DNA of 64,000 nucleotides. Origin: Nonomuraea africana (GTDB taxonomy: Bacteria > Actinomycetota > Actinomycetes > Streptosporangiales > Streptosporangiaceae). The notes beneath the pieces were generated by a model, which was not told the DNA's origin, ran no database searches, and saw only the letters and a list, made by a program, of their open reading frames with translations. Positions within the stretch are counted from its first letter, which is position 1. Each line of letters begins with the position of its first letter. Shown one piece after another: positions 39,123 through 49,600 of this stretch. Both the position numbers and the translations under genes were made by a program. The stretch covers positions 2,666,001 to 2,730,000 of the forward strand of contig NZ_JADBEF010000001.1 of NCBI RefSeq assembly GCF_014873535.1, read 5' to 3'.

Positions 39123-40536
39123 GCACAACGGCGAGCGGCAGTGGCTCGTCAGCGACCGGAATGGATAACTGGCCCTGGGCAGTGCCATTCATGCTGGTCG
39201 AGGTGGCCCACCATCGGGCGGTGATGACGGCTGGCACAGGGGCCTCGACCACCAACACGATCGGGTCCAAGCGGACCCGATGATGGGGGCGCAAGTGCAC
39301 GGCCGGGAAGGTGATGGTGGTCGAGCCGCCGTTGTCGATATGCGGCCTCGGAGGGCTTGGCGCATTGCCCGGCATCGTGGTGAATGGGGACATACGTGGG
39401 GTCGAGTGAAGGCCCGGGTAAATGTCGATCAGTGAAGCTTGTCGGGGGCCGTAGGGCTGAGGTGGATGCGGGAGATCGACGAAACTGTCGTTGGCCACCC
39501 TCGACGTCAGGGGACGGGGCCGGACCGCGTGGACGTTGCCGGGCACATACAACCGCACCTCGACCTCGGCCAAGTTGGCCGCAAGAAGATTGTTCAGCTC
39601 AAATTCAATGGGGGCCACATGCGCGGCCGCACCGGGAAGCAGAGCCTGCCGCCAGCTGTCGGCGAGGCGTTGTAGATAGGCCCCGACTTGCTCGCGGTAC
39701 TTCTGCGGTGTACGCCCTTCGGCAATGTGCCTGATTAGCCCTTGTCCCCGCCCCTTGCCGAGGGCCTCGCTCAGAGCGTGAATCCCCGTCAGCGTGCCGG
39801 ACTGGTAGAACCGGCGAGCCAGGTCATCGTGCTCGACCTCACGGCTGCGCTCCCAGCTCAGCAGCGACTCCACGGCCAGGCGTTCCTTGATTTGCAGCCA
39901 TTGCCGCACAGCCTGATCACTGGTATCGACGGGCTGGACCGGCGCGCCAGCCCGCACAAGCACCTCAACCTCAACCTGCTGAGCTCCCTGGCGTATCCGT
40001 TCCCCCAAAGCGTCGATCTCCCGAGCCTTCGGCGGTCGAGTGTCTCCGTTCCCGCGAATGTAGATAGCGCCTTCGAGGGTCGGCAGTAGGGCTTTGCGCA
40101 TGCAGAAGATGGGATCGCCCCACCGCGGAGCCTCTACTTCAATGATCAGAACCTGAGCCGAACCCGACGGCAGGGTGACGTTCACATACGTTGGACGCCA
40201 CCGTGGACCGGGATTCCCCAGGTAGGGATCAACCCCCTTGCCCAGGTCGACGACATCGATGGGCTTGATGCCCTGCAGATTCTTCGGCTCGACGCCCACA
40301 ACCAGATAGGCGCGTCCCTCGGTGAAGCGGGCAGCCTCATCCGGCATGCGGTTGGCGAAGCCGATGATGGCACGAGCGATGTGGTGGCAGCCGTGCTTGC
40401 TGGCTAGGTCCAGCGTGGACTTCCACTCCAACCAGGTGCCTTCGTCGGCATCGCTGGCCCCGAAGATGGCCTCGACCAGGGCCACGAAATCGGCTGGGCG
40501 TCGAGGTGCAGAACTGATGTCGAAGTCCAACGCCAT
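39076..40536 (-). CDS. AlbA_2 (Schlafen-type) domain protein, 3' end altered by IS256
   Basis: 486 residues. The N-terminal 200 residues form an AlbA_2/Schlafen-like putative ATP- or nucleic-acid-binding domain: EGTWLEWKSTLDL, IARAIIGFANR, AYLVVGVEPKN, VLIIEVEAPRWGDPIF and AIYIRGNGDTRPPKAREID. The C-terminal part has no recognised domain. Relatives occur in defence islands and as regulators, so a defence role is possible but not shown. IS256 insertion replaced the original last 12 codons after VLTE with 9 codons from the element end (GCVQLTVYLDLD-like tail) and a new stop, so a nearly full-length product is still encoded. Confidence 0.72.
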   Translation of the reverse strand: MALDFDISSAPRRPADFVALVEAIFGASDADEGTWLEWKSTLDLASKHGCHHIARAIIGFANRMPDEAARFTEGRAYLVVGVEPKNLQGIKPIDVVDLGKGVDPYLGNPGPRWRPTYVNVTLPSGSAQVLIIEVEAPRWGDPIFCMRKALLPTLEGAIYIRGNGDTRPPKAREIDALGERIRQGAQQVEVEVLVRAGAPVQPVDTSDQAVRQWLQIKERLAVESLLSWERSREVEHDDLARRFYQSGTLTGIHALSEALGKGRGQGLIRHIAEGRTPQKYREQVGAYLQRLADSWRQALLPGAAAHVAPIEFELNNLLAANLAEVEVRLYVPGNVHAVRPRPLTSRVANDSFVDLPHPPQPYGPRQASLIDIYPGLHSTPRMSPFTTMPGNAPSPPRPHIDNGGSTTITFPAVHLRPHHRVRLDPIVLVVEAPVPAVITARWWATSTSMNGTAQGQLSIPVADEPLPLAVVLTEGCVQLTVYLDLD

Positions 40537-40848
40537 GCTGCCTCACTTCGCCGCGGTTGGTGCGATCCAGCATGCCGCACGACGACGACAGACGAACCCC
40601 GTCGCCGATCTAGGTTAGAGACAATCAGTGGGTCGCATCCGCGCTGAGGAACTGTGTGGCTGTCCTTGAATCCGCGCCGTTCTCGCAGAAACGCATTGTT
40701 TGCCTGCCTGACCAGGGCTGCCAAACAATTCCGCCGCCACGATCCTGGTGGCTCAGGCCCCGGCAAGCGCGGTCACAGGACTGCTCTGCTGGCAGGCCAA
40801 GCCCAGCTCGATCGGGCCAATCAATCGTCTGCGGAACTCGGAGGACAG

Positions 40849-41385
40849 ATGCAGGACAGATACAGGACGATCCTAGGCATCGCAGCAGTCTGCGGAGCCG
40901 GCCTTCTCACCGCCCTCCCAGCACAGGCGCAGCCAGCGAAGTCGCACCACGCCGCGCCTATCCAGGCGGTGACGGCGGTCCAGGCGCGGTCGGTGGTGGT
41001 CGCCCATCCCGGCGATGCGGCCGCCGCGCCCGGTCTGCCGACGCCGGTCCAGGCTCAGGGCCGCTGGATCAACCTCGGTCACGACTCTCACACCCCGACC
41101 AAGGCTTGGTGGGTCAAGCGGCAGTACAAGTCCCGCTCCAAGACTCTGCAGGTCGTCTTCCGCTGCTGGGACGGCGGCGACAAAACCAAGATCATAGCCG
41201 AGCTGCGACGGGTCATCACCAGGGACGTGGACTGGCCAGTGAAGGACTCGGGATACCGCTCCTGCGGCAACGGCGTGAAGCACTACCTGAAGATCAAAGC
41301 CAAGAAGGGCACGAACTACACCGTCAGTTTCTTCCTCAAGGGGCACAAGCACACCATCGAGTACTGGATGCAGAACGAGCTCTGA
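40849..41385 (+). CDS. Secreted hypothetical protein
   Basis: 178 residues with a signal peptide (RTILGIAAVCGAGLLTALPAQAQP, cut after AQA). The mature part begins with a low-complexity Ala/Pro/Val stretch, followed by a basic domain with two cysteines (VVFRCWDGGD and GYRSCGNGVKH) and KIKAKKGTNYTVSFF near the end. No enzyme motif is seen. The ATG at 40849 has GGAGG just upstream. It is convergent with the long relaxase gene only 30 bp away. Confidence 0.75.
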   Translation: MQDRYRTILGIAAVCGAGLLTALPAQAQPAKSHHAAPIQAVTAVQARSVVVAHPGDAAAAPGLPTPVQAQGRWINLGHDSHTPTKAWWVKRQYKSRSKTLQVVFRCWDGGDKTKIIAELRRVITRDVDWPVKDSGYRSCGNGVKHYLKIKAKKGTNYTVSFFLKGHKHTIEYWMQNEL

Positions 41386-41415
41386 GGAGCTGGGGACTGA
41401 GGAGTGAGGAACTGG

Positions 41416-44400
41416 TCAGCGGCCGAACCCGCCACGGGTGGGGCCGCCGCGGCCCTGCGTCGGGGGCGGCCGCTCGTGCCCGAGGTCGAGCTGGCGGTGA
41501 CGAGACCGCTCGCGTTCGGCCTCGCGTGACCTGCGCTCACGCTCAGCCTTCTCGCGTTCGGCGCGTAGCCGGGTGCCTTCCTTTCTGCGGACCCGGTGCT
41601 CGATGTCGCGCTGGTCGGGCGGCAGGTCGGCGCGGCGCTCGCTCTCATCGAGGGCGGCGGCCAGCTCCTGCCGGGCATGTTCGCGGGTCAGCCGCGCGGC
41701 GGCGGCGCGGCTGTCGGCGCCGCTGACGTCGGCGCTGCGGGCGCCGCGCTGGGCGGCCGCGAAGTCGCTGACCAGGTCGTCGTGGCGGCGGCGGATCATC
41801 GGCCACACCACGCGGCGCGGGGCCTGCGCAATGCTCTCCCGAGCGGCCTCCTCCATCGCCGGGCCCTGCACGCGGACCGGGGCCAGGCGCTCGCGCAGCT
41901 GCTGCAGACGCTCACACACCTCGGGCAGCTCGACCTCGACCAGGTCGCGGCGGCGGGCGCGGTGGGAAGGCCGCCAGCTGCCCAGCTTCTCCAGTTCGGC
42001 GGCGAGCTCGCGCTCACGCCGGCGCAGCCGTTCGGCCTCGGCGCGGCCTTCGAGGATCTGCTGGCGGGCCTGCTGCAGCCGCCGCTCGGCGCGCTCGGCT
42101 GTCTCGATCCTGCGCAGGTCGTCGGCGAGCTTGTCGCGTTCGGCCTGTAGGGCGAGCTCGGCGGGGCCGCCGCCGTCGCGGGCGAAGCGGTGCCGGTCGT
42201 GCTCGGCGGCCGCCAGCTCGGCGCCGGCGGCCTCGGCCTGCGCGGTGAGGCTGGCCAGGCGCTCGGCGAGCGCCTGATCGGTCAGCAGGCCGACGCCGTA
42301 GGGGCTGCGGGACAGGGCCAGGCGGGCGCTGGCGAGCTGGATGTCGGCCTGAGCCTTGTCGAGCATGGCCCGGACAGCCTCGTGATCGTCCTGCTGGCGT
42401 GCGGCGTCGACGGCGGCCGGTGGGCGTGCGGCCGGGTCCTGGTGCGCGATGGGGTCCGGCTCGGGGGTGAGAAGCCGGTCGGCGCGATCGCCTTCCAGGG
42501 TGGCGGCGTAGGCGGCCAGTGCGCGCTGCAGCGCGTCGGCCTCGCCGCGGACCTGGCCGCGGGCGGCGCGGTCGGCGTCGCTTTCCAGCAGCTCGCGCGG
42601 CAGATACAGGCGGGCGGTCTGCCGGTCGCGGGTCATCGCCGCATACAAGGTGTGCGGGTCCAGGCCGGCGCCGTAGATCAGCGTGTGGTCGGCGGTCAGC
42701 CCTTGCGCGGCCGCCACCGTCATCGCGGTGCCGTAGCTCAGGGCGCCCTTGGCGATCTCGCCCGGGGTGAGCCATGCCTGCTGCAGGGCCGGGCCTTCGG
42801 GGCCTGCGGTGCGCCATTCGACCTTCACGCGGCCGCGCTCGTCGATCGCCTTCACGCGGCCGCGGTAGCCGTTGAGCACGTCGATCGGGCCGTCGCCGCG
42901 GCGGGCGCGGTAGTCGTTCTTCCGCACCCGGACGTGGTCACCGACCGCGAGCACCAGGTGGCGGCCGCCGGCGATGGCGTAGCGGCGCTCGGGGCCGACG
43001 ATCTCGCCCAGCTCGCGCCGCACCGCGCGGGCGGCGAGGTTGAGCCGGTCGACGGCCTCGTTGGTGCCGGCCAGCACCAGCACCCCGGCCAGCTCGTCAT
43101 GCACCTCCTGCGGACCCGCGCCCCGGTACGGCTGGCGCGCGGTCGCCCAGTCGGCGATCAGGCGTGCCATGGTGTCGTCGGCGCCTGCCCCGGCGTGCAC
43201 GCGGCCGTGCTCGCCCCAGGTGCGCAGCGCCTCGCGCCGCTGGTCGGTGCGCCACAGCTCCAACGCTTTGCGTTCCATCGGGTCGCGCTGGCGGCGGTTC
43301 TCGGTCAGGGTGAGCCCGTCGACCTGGCGGTGGACGGCGCGGAAGGCGCCGCCGACGCCGACCGCGCGCAGCTGCAGCGGGTCGCCGATCAGCACCACCT
43401 TGGTGCCCGTCCGCTCAGCCTCCCCCAGCAGGACGGCCAGCTGCAGCCAGGTGGCGATGGTGGTCGACCGGATGCCGGACTCGGCGGCCAGATTCGCGGC
43501 CGCCACCGCGGCGGTCGCGGCGCCGCGCACCACCAAGCCGCGCGCCTCGAACCCGGAGCGGGCGGCGGCCATGATGGTCGTCTTGCCCGCCCCGGCCACC
43601 CCGATGACCGCGTCCACGCCGTGCCCGGCCGACATCAGCCGGGCCAGCACCTCGCGTTGCCCGACCGAGAAGGCCAGGGCGTTGCCGACCTCGAAGGCGT
43701 CGACGGCCAGCGCGGCCGCCTCCTGGTCGACCACCGCCACGCCCTGGCCATAGCGGGCCCGCGTGGTTTCGAGGACAGTCTGTTCGGCCTGCAGGATGTC
43801 GCTGCTGCTGTAGCGCTGGCTGTTGGTCAGATGCCAGGCGCCAGCATCCGCCAGCCGCACCACCGGCCCGCAGGCCAGCACCTGGTCGGTGAGCGCTTCG
43901 GCGTCCGCCAGGTCCTCGACCCCGTCAGGGCAGGCGTCGATAACGGCGGCCAGCACATCGGCACGGCTGACGACCTTGGTGTGCGCGGTCAGCCCGTACT
44001 CCGGCCGCCAGATCCAGGCCGCGATCTCGGCCGCGCTGGGCCGTCGCGGCAGCACCGCGCGGCCGTGCCGGCATGCCTCGGCGAGGGCCTGGCCGTACCC
44101 GGCGACAGCGCCTTCGCCGCCATCGTCGTCATCGGCGCGACTGGCTGACGCGTCGGCCTGGCGATGCCAGACTGCGCGCAGGTCACCGTCAGCCGCTTCC
44201 TTGCCCCTGGCCTGGCGGCTCTCAGCGGCCGCCACATGCCGCGCCTTGCTCGAGGCCGGGTCGATTCCCAGCCGTTCCAGCACCGCCTTCATCTGCCTGT
44301 TGCGTTTGGAGAACAGCACCCGCGTCCGCTCCGGGATGGCGGCGATTTCCCACGCGCCCGTGGTCTCCTCGCGCTTCCACGCGATGCCGTAGCTCTGGAT

Positions 44401-45396
44401 CAGCACCCGCCGGATACGCGCCTTCAACAGCGCGCCGGCGGCTTGAGCGTGCCGGTGGATGTCACGGCCGCCCGCGCCGACCGCCGACCACTTGCCGTCC
44501 AGGCCGCGCGCCATGTTGGCGATCGCCACGTGCGCGTGCAGATGCGGGTCGGGCGCCTGTCCGTCGACCGGGCGGGCCGTGCGATGCCACATCACCCAGC
44601 CCAGCAGGCCGGTGGAGTCCATCCGCTCGGCTCGCTGCCCGTCGCCCTGGTGGCCGCGCTGACCGTAGGCAGCCCACCCTTCGACGGCCGCCACGGTCTC
44701 CACCACGGCGTCGGCGAACACGCCCTCGATCGCGGCCGCGAACTCGGCGTCGGCTAAGCCGTATAAGACGCTGACGCTCTTGGTGACGTCCAAGGTGAGG
44801 TCGTAGCCGCGGTTGCCCACCCGCACCGTGGCATCGCGCCACTTGTGCGCATAGGCCAGCTCACTGGCCTCATACACCTGCGCCAGATCGAGGCCGGCCG
44901 CCCTGGCGAGCTTCTCCACGTCGTGGATGCGGATCAGGTGCGCCTGGCCCTCACGATCGACGCCGCGCGCCAGCTGGGCGGCGCGCTTGACCATCGCCGG
45001 ACGCGCCGCCAGCATCCGCCCGACCGTGACGCCGCGCTCGGCGGCCGCCGCCTCCAACGCTGCCACCAGCGGCTCGCCTGCCAGCTTGGCGCGCGGGTCA
45101 GCCAAGTGCTTGGCCTCGACCAGGACCTCACCGGTGCGCGGGTCGACGCCGCTCATCAGCGCCTTGGCCGCCTCGTGCTGATCGGTTGTCAGCGGCGTCT
45201 GCGGCGTGATTCCGACCTCGCGCAGGCCCTCGCCGATCCACATCAGCGCGCGTTCGTCGGCCAGCCGGTAGGCGATCTGCTGGTCGGCGACCTCGTGGGC
45301 GTGCTCGCCGGGCTGGGCCAGGCCGCAACCAGCGCCCTCCTGGAGCCGGTACTCCATCTGCTCCATGGAGGGTCCGATCACGCTGACCCACGCCAT
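41416..45396 (-). CDS. MobF-type conjugative relaxase/helicase (TraA-like), helicase Walker B segment deleted
   Basis: 1,326 residues. The relaxase domain (1-330) has the N-terminal region MAWVSVIGPSMEQMEYRL with a candidate catalytic Tyr16, and the metal-binding triad in PHLHAHV (His285, His287, His289). The RecD/TraI-like helicase has Walker A GVAGAGKTT (599-607), GDPLQLR and the AQGLTADHTLIYG motif. At residue 652 the sequence passes from TTIATWL directly to QLAVLLGEAERTGTK. The shorter copy at 26 kb has about 27 more residues here, including the Walker B motif VLVVDEAS, so an in-frame deletion has removed it. A charged coiled-coil tail ends in a Gly/Arg-rich tip. ATG at 45396 fits family starts. 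It would nick oriT and lead transfer; unwinding is doubtful. Confidence 0.88.
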   Translation of the reverse strand: MAWVSVIGPSMEQMEYRLQEGAGCGLAQPGEHAHEVADQQIAYRLADERALMWIGEGLREVGITPQTPLTTDQHEAAKALMSGVDPRTGEVLVEAKHLADPRAKLAGEPLVAALEAAAAERGVTVGRMLAARPAMVKRAAQLARGVDREGQAHLIRIHDVEKLARAAGLDLAQVYEASELAYAHKWRDATVRVGNRGYDLTLDVTKSVSVLYGLADAEFAAAIEGVFADAVVETVAAVEGWAAYGQRGHQGDGQRAERMDSTGLLGWVMWHRTARPVDGQAPDPHLHAHVAIANMARGLDGKWSAVGAGGRDIHRHAQAAGALLKARIRRVLIQSYGIAWKREETTGAWEIAAIPERTRVLFSKRNRQMKAVLERLGIDPASSKARHVAAAESRQARGKEAADGDLRAVWHRQADASASRADDDDGGEGAVAGYGQALAEACRHGRAVLPRRPSAAEIAAWIWRPEYGLTAHTKVVSRADVLAAVIDACPDGVEDLADAEALTDQVLACGPVVRLADAGAWHLTNSQRYSSSDILQAEQTVLETTRARYGQGVAVVDQEAAALAVDAFEVGNALAFSVGQREVLARLMSAGHGVDAVIGVAGAGKTTIMAAARSGFEARGLVVRGAATAAVAAANLAAESGIRSTTIATWLQLAVLLGEAERTGTKVVLIGDPLQLRAVGVGGAFRAVHRQVDGLTLTENRRQRDPMERKALELWRTDQRREALRTWGEHGRVHAGAGADDTMARLIADWATARQPYRGAGPQEVHDELAGVLVLAGTNEAVDRLNLAARAVRRELGEIVGPERRYAIAGGRHLVLAVGDHVRVRKNDYRARRGDGPIDVLNGYRGRVKAIDERGRVKVEWRTAGPEGPALQQAWLTPGEIAKGALSYGTAMTVAAAQGLTADHTLIYGAGLDPHTLYAAMTRDRQTARLYLPRELLESDADRAARGQVRGEADALQRALAAYAATLEGDRADRLLTPEPDPIAHQDPAARPPAAVDAARQQDDHEAVRAMLDKAQADIQLASARLALSRSPYGVGLLTDQALAERLASLTAQAEAAGAELAAAEHDRHRFARDGGGPAELALQAERDKLADDLRRIETAERAERRLQQARQQILEGRAEAERLRRRERELAAELEKLGSWRPSHRARRRDLVEVELPEVCERLQQLRERLAPVRVQGPAMEEAARESIAQAPRRVVWPMIRRRHDDLVSDFAAAQRGARSADVSGADSRAAAARLTREHARQELAAALDESERRADLPPDQRDIEHRVRRKEGTRLRAEREKAERERRSREAERERSRHRQLDLGHERPPPTQGRGGPTRGGFGR

Positions 45397-45542
45397 CGCG
45401 CGCCTTCCCGCTCCCAAGATCTTTTGCCGCCGTATCGAAGATACCTGCGTGCAGATCTGAAGTTGATCTTGTTGCTGGCGATCCTGATCCTGGGACGGCC
45501 ATGCCGATTGAGTCCTGCGGGCGAGTAGGTCATCGTGGGGCC

Positions 45543-46079
45543 GTGCTGGAAGACCTCGAACCTGACTGCTGGCTGCACCCGGACATTGAGGTGCGGTCCT
45601 CACCGATCGCCGGTGACGGCCTGTTCGCCCGCGCCCCCATCCCAGCGGGCACGCTCGTGTCGCGGCTTGGTGGGCGTCTGGTATCCGGGGCCGAACTGCG
45701 GGCGCTGTTCGCCCAGGCCTCGCGACATCCCGACCAGCCGTACATCGACACCATCACGGTGGCCGACGAGATGCACCTGGTCCTGCCCCCTAGACGCCCC
45801 AACGGCAAGGGCAACCACAGCTGTGATCCGAACCTCTGGTGGGTCGACGCCTACACCCTCGCCGCGCGGCGCGACATCGCCGAGGGCGAGGAGGTGACCA
45901 ATGACTACGCCACCAGCACAAACGCGGCGGACTTCGGCATGGACTGCCAGTGTGGCGCAGTGCGGTGCCGCACCAAGGTCACCGGCAATGACTGGCGGCT
46001 TCTCGATCTTCAACAGCGTTACGGCGAGCACTGGGTACCGGCCCTGCTGACGCTCATCCGGCAGTCGACCCGATCCTGA
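45543..46079 (+). CDS. SET-domain protein (putative protein lysine methyltransferase)
   Basis: 178 residues with a complete small SET fold: IAGDGLFARAPIPAGTLVSRLGG at the start, GNHSCDPNLWW (NHSC motif for AdoMet and the active site), EVTNDYA (catalytic Tyr) and a post-SET-like CQCGAVRCR zinc-binding end. SET enzymes methylate lysines; bacterial targets are mostly unknown. The GTG at 45543 is the best start, with no good ribosome-binding site. It is divergent from the relaxase gene 146 bp away and is probably part of the same mobile module. Confidence 0.78.
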   Translation: MLEDLEPDCWLHPDIEVRSSPIAGDGLFARAPIPAGTLVSRLGGRLVSGAELRALFAQASRHPDQPYIDTITVADEMHLVLPPRRPNGKGNHSCDPNLWWVDAYTLAARRDIAEGEEVTNDYATSTNAADFGMDCQCGAVRCRTKVTGNDWRLLDLQQRYGEHWVPALLTLIRQSTRS

Positions 46080-46390
46080 TCCCGGCCGGCGGCGAGGCAG
46101 CAGCAGGTCGGGCCATAGACGGGTTTCCATCTCCTCTCCATGAACGGGATGGCACCGGGCTACATCAGACAGCAACCACAGACGAAGACCGGAGAAAGGC
46201 CCGCCCGCGCCGCGGTCGACCTGGCTCGGCCGGAAGGGCGATCGAGGGCCAGGTGGACGCGCTCGTTGGCGGTTCGCCCTGGTCAGACCATCTACGGGTT
46301 TCCATTTCCGGGATTCCATCGACGCCAAGTTCTCGGCCGAAGGTCGCCCGGTGGGGGGTGCCTGCGGCTCAGCCGTACATCCCCGCCGAC
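46080..46390. other. Non-coding interval with short direct repeats
   Basis: No gene recognised. ACGGGTTTCCAT occurs twice (near 46119 and 46295), each preceded by a CCAT trinucleotide. With the CTAG array immediately to the right, this whole interval may be a cis-acting site of the mobile element. Confidence 0.45.
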
Positions 46391-46510
46391 CTTGATCATC
46401 GAAGGGATGCGTGGGTGTGTATGCGTGGGGGGCGTGCGCCACTCGAAGGGGTCTAGATCTAGAGGACGGGGTCTCTAGGTCTAGAGGGGCTCTAGAGGCC
46501 GATACCGGGG
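46391..46510. repeat. CTAG-palindrome array, copy 2
   Basis: Same organisation as copy 1 at 31.2 kb: a GT-rich lead, then TCTAGATCTAGA (46452-46463), CTCTAGGTCTAGAG (46473-46486) and CTCTAGAG (46490-46497), centres 22 and 14 bp apart. Flanking bases differ, but the palindromes are conserved, which implies selection on them. The Tn3 transposon begins right at its end (46507). Confidence 0.75.
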
Positions 46511-46670
46511 TTGAGGAACCTGCGGACAGCCGTTGGCGGTACCCGCGAGTAACTTAGCTGGACGCTTCGGCGGGTCGCCCTGCCGTTGATCATTTCCGTT
46601 CAAGATCTGGACATACGGTGTGTTTCAGCTTGTTACCGGGCGCTAGGTGGTGTGCCTACGGTCGTCGGTC

Positions 46671-49600
46671 ATGCCTGCGGAGTTTTTGTCTGATGAGCAG
46701 AGGACGGCGTACTCGACGTTCAGCGAGATGCCGTCGCTGCCGGACATGGAGAAGTTCTTCTTCCTGGACGCCTTCGACCGGGAAGTGATCGCGCGGTCGC
46801 GCCAGGATTCACATCGCCTTGGCGTAGCGATCCAGATCGGGACGGTCCGGCACAAGGGCTTGTTCCTGGAGGACCCGCTGGAGGTGCCGTGGCCGGTGGT
46901 GGACTACCTGGCCGAACAGTTGGGCATCGGGGATCCCTCGCAGGTGAAACGGTACGGCGAGCGCCCGAAGACGGTCTACGAGCATGCCTGGATGATCCGG
47001 GATGTCTACGGCTACCACGACTTCGATGATCGAAAGTCGTGGGAGGGCCGGATCTTGGCGAAGCAGTTCCGGACGTTCTTGCACGGCCGGGCGTGGACGC
47101 ACGCCGAGGGGCCGACGGCGCTGTTCGATCAGTCGGTGGCGTGGCTGCGCCGGCATCGTGTGCTGCTGCCCGGGGTGACGGTGCTGGAGCGGCTGGTCGG
47201 CTCGGTGCGCGAGCGGGCTGATGAGCGCCTGTATGCGACGGTGACGCGTCAGGCGGAGCGGGCCGATGCGGGGTTGCCGCGGGCGTTGTCGGGGCTGCTG
47301 GTGGTTCCTGAAGGAGCGCGGATCTCAGAGCTGGAGCGACTGCGGCAGGCGCCCAAGCGGCAGTCGGGCACCGAGATGGCCAAGGCGCTCAAGCGGGTCG
47401 ACGACATCGCGGCGTTCCGGCTGGGGCGGGTGCCGGTCGACAAGGTGCCGGTGCGGCGGATGAAGACGCTGGCCAAGTACGGGGCGGGCACCAAGGCGCC
47501 GCTGCTGGCCCGGCTGTCCGAGCCGCGCAAGACGGCCACGATGCTCGCGGTGACCCGGTCATTGGAGGCCGAGGCGATCGACGACGCTCTCGACCTGTTC
47601 GCACTGCTGATGGCCACCAGGTTGATCTCCCCGGCGCGGCGCAAGTCGACGGGCGAGCGGCTGGCGATGCTGCCCAAGCTGGAGAAGGCCACCAAGCTGC
47701 TGTCACGGGCGGGCCGGGTCCTGGTGGAGCAGCTGGACCTTGTCGCCGAGGTGAACGCCGATCTGGACGTGGCCGCGTTGTGGACGGCGGTCGCCGCGCA
47801 GGCCGGCGCGAGCAAGGAGCAGGTGCTGGCCGCGCTGGAGTCGGTGGAGGAACTCGTCTCCGAGGACGACGGGGCCGCCGAGGCGGCGCTGCGCGCCGCT
47901 TTGGTGGACAAGTACAACACCGTTCGCCCGTTTCTGAAGCTGCTGGGCGAGTCGAAGGCGCTGGGGGCCGCGTCGGGCGGCCGCAAGGTGCTGGCCGCGG
48001 TGCGGCGCCTGCCGGAGTTGGCGCGCCGGCACGTCTCCCGCAAGCCCCTGACGGCGAAGGAGATCGACGCCTCGCTGGTGACGCCGGCGTGGAAGCGGCC
48101 GGTCTTCGCCAACCCCGACCTGTCGGCGGGGGCGGTGGATCGTGACGCTTATGTGGTTTGTGTCCTGGAGGGGCTGTTTCGGGCTTTGCAGGTGCGGGAC
48201 GTGTTCGCCGCGCCGTCGCTGCGCTGGGCCGACCCGCGCGCCCACCTGCTGGACGGGGCGGCGTGGGAGGCGATCAGCGAGGATGTGCTGGCCGCGCTGT
48301 CGCTGACCGACCCGGTCGAAGCCCACCTGGACGCCAAGTTGCTGGCGCTGGATGCGGCGTGGAAGCAGATGGCCGGCCGCCTGGCCGAGGCCGGTGACGA
48401 CGCCCTGGTGCGGGTGGTCACCCCGAGCGATGGGCGTGCCCGGTTGTCGGTGGAAAAGCTCGGCGCGCTCGGCGAGAGCGCGTCGCTGAAGTGGCTGCGC
48501 ACGGCCTGCCAGGCGATGCTGCCGCGCATCGACCTGCCCGAGCTGCTGCTGGAGGTGCACTCCTGGACCGGGTTTCCGGACGCCTACACGCATCTGGCCG
48601 ACATCTCCACCCGCATGCACGACCTGCCCCGATCGCTGGCGGCGCTGCTGATCAGCGAGGCCTGCAATGTGGGCCTCACCCCGGTGATCAAGGACGGGGA
48701 CGAGGCGCTCACGCGCGGCCGCCTGTCGCACGTCGACCAGAACTACGTGCGCGCCGAGACCCACGCCGCGGCCAACGCGATCTTGATCCAGGCCCAGCGC
48801 GGCGTGCCGATCGTGAAGCTGTGGGGCGGCGGGCTGCTGGCCTCGGTCGACGGGCTGCGCTTCGTCGTCCCGGTGCAGACGATCAACGCCGCCCCCTCGC
48901 CGAAGTACTTCGGCTACAAGCGCGGCCTCACCCTCCTGAACGCGGTAAATGATCAAGTGATGGGGATCGGGCAGATGGTCGTGCCGGGCACGCCGCGCGA
49001 CTCGCTGTACATCCTCGACACGCTGATCAACATCGACGCCGGGCCACAGCCCGAGGTCGTCACCACCGACCAGGCTTCCGACTCGGACATGGTATTCGGG
49101 ATCTTCTCGATGCTCGGCTACCGGTTCGCCCCCCGCTTTGCCGACCTGGGCGACCAGCGGTTCTGGCGCGCCGATCTGCCCGACGGGACGACGTCGGCGT
49201 ATGGGCCGCTGGAGGCGATCGCCCGCAACAAGATCAACCGGAGCAAGATTCAGACGCAGTGGTCGGACATGATCCGGGTCGCCGGGTCGCTGGTGACCAG
49301 CCAGGTGCGCGCCTATGACCTGCTGCGCATGTTCAGCCGCGGCGGGCGCCCCACCCCGCTGGGGCAGGCGTTCGCCGAGTACGGCCGCATCGACAAGACC
49401 CTGCATCTGCTGTCGATCTTGGATCCGATCGACGACACCTACCGGCGCAAGCTGAACAAGCAGCTGACGGTGCAGGAGTCGCGGCATCGGCTGGCTCGCA
49501 AGATCTGCCACGGCTCGGGCGGGCAGATCCGGAAGGCTTACCGGGAGGGCCAGGAGGATCAACTGGCTGCGTTGGGGCTGGTCGTCAACGCGGTCGTGCT

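Noticed and set aside
42190..44148. 652-codon open frame antisense to the relaxase
   Set aside because: Low-complexity His/Gly/Val-rich translation, mirror of the relaxase frame.
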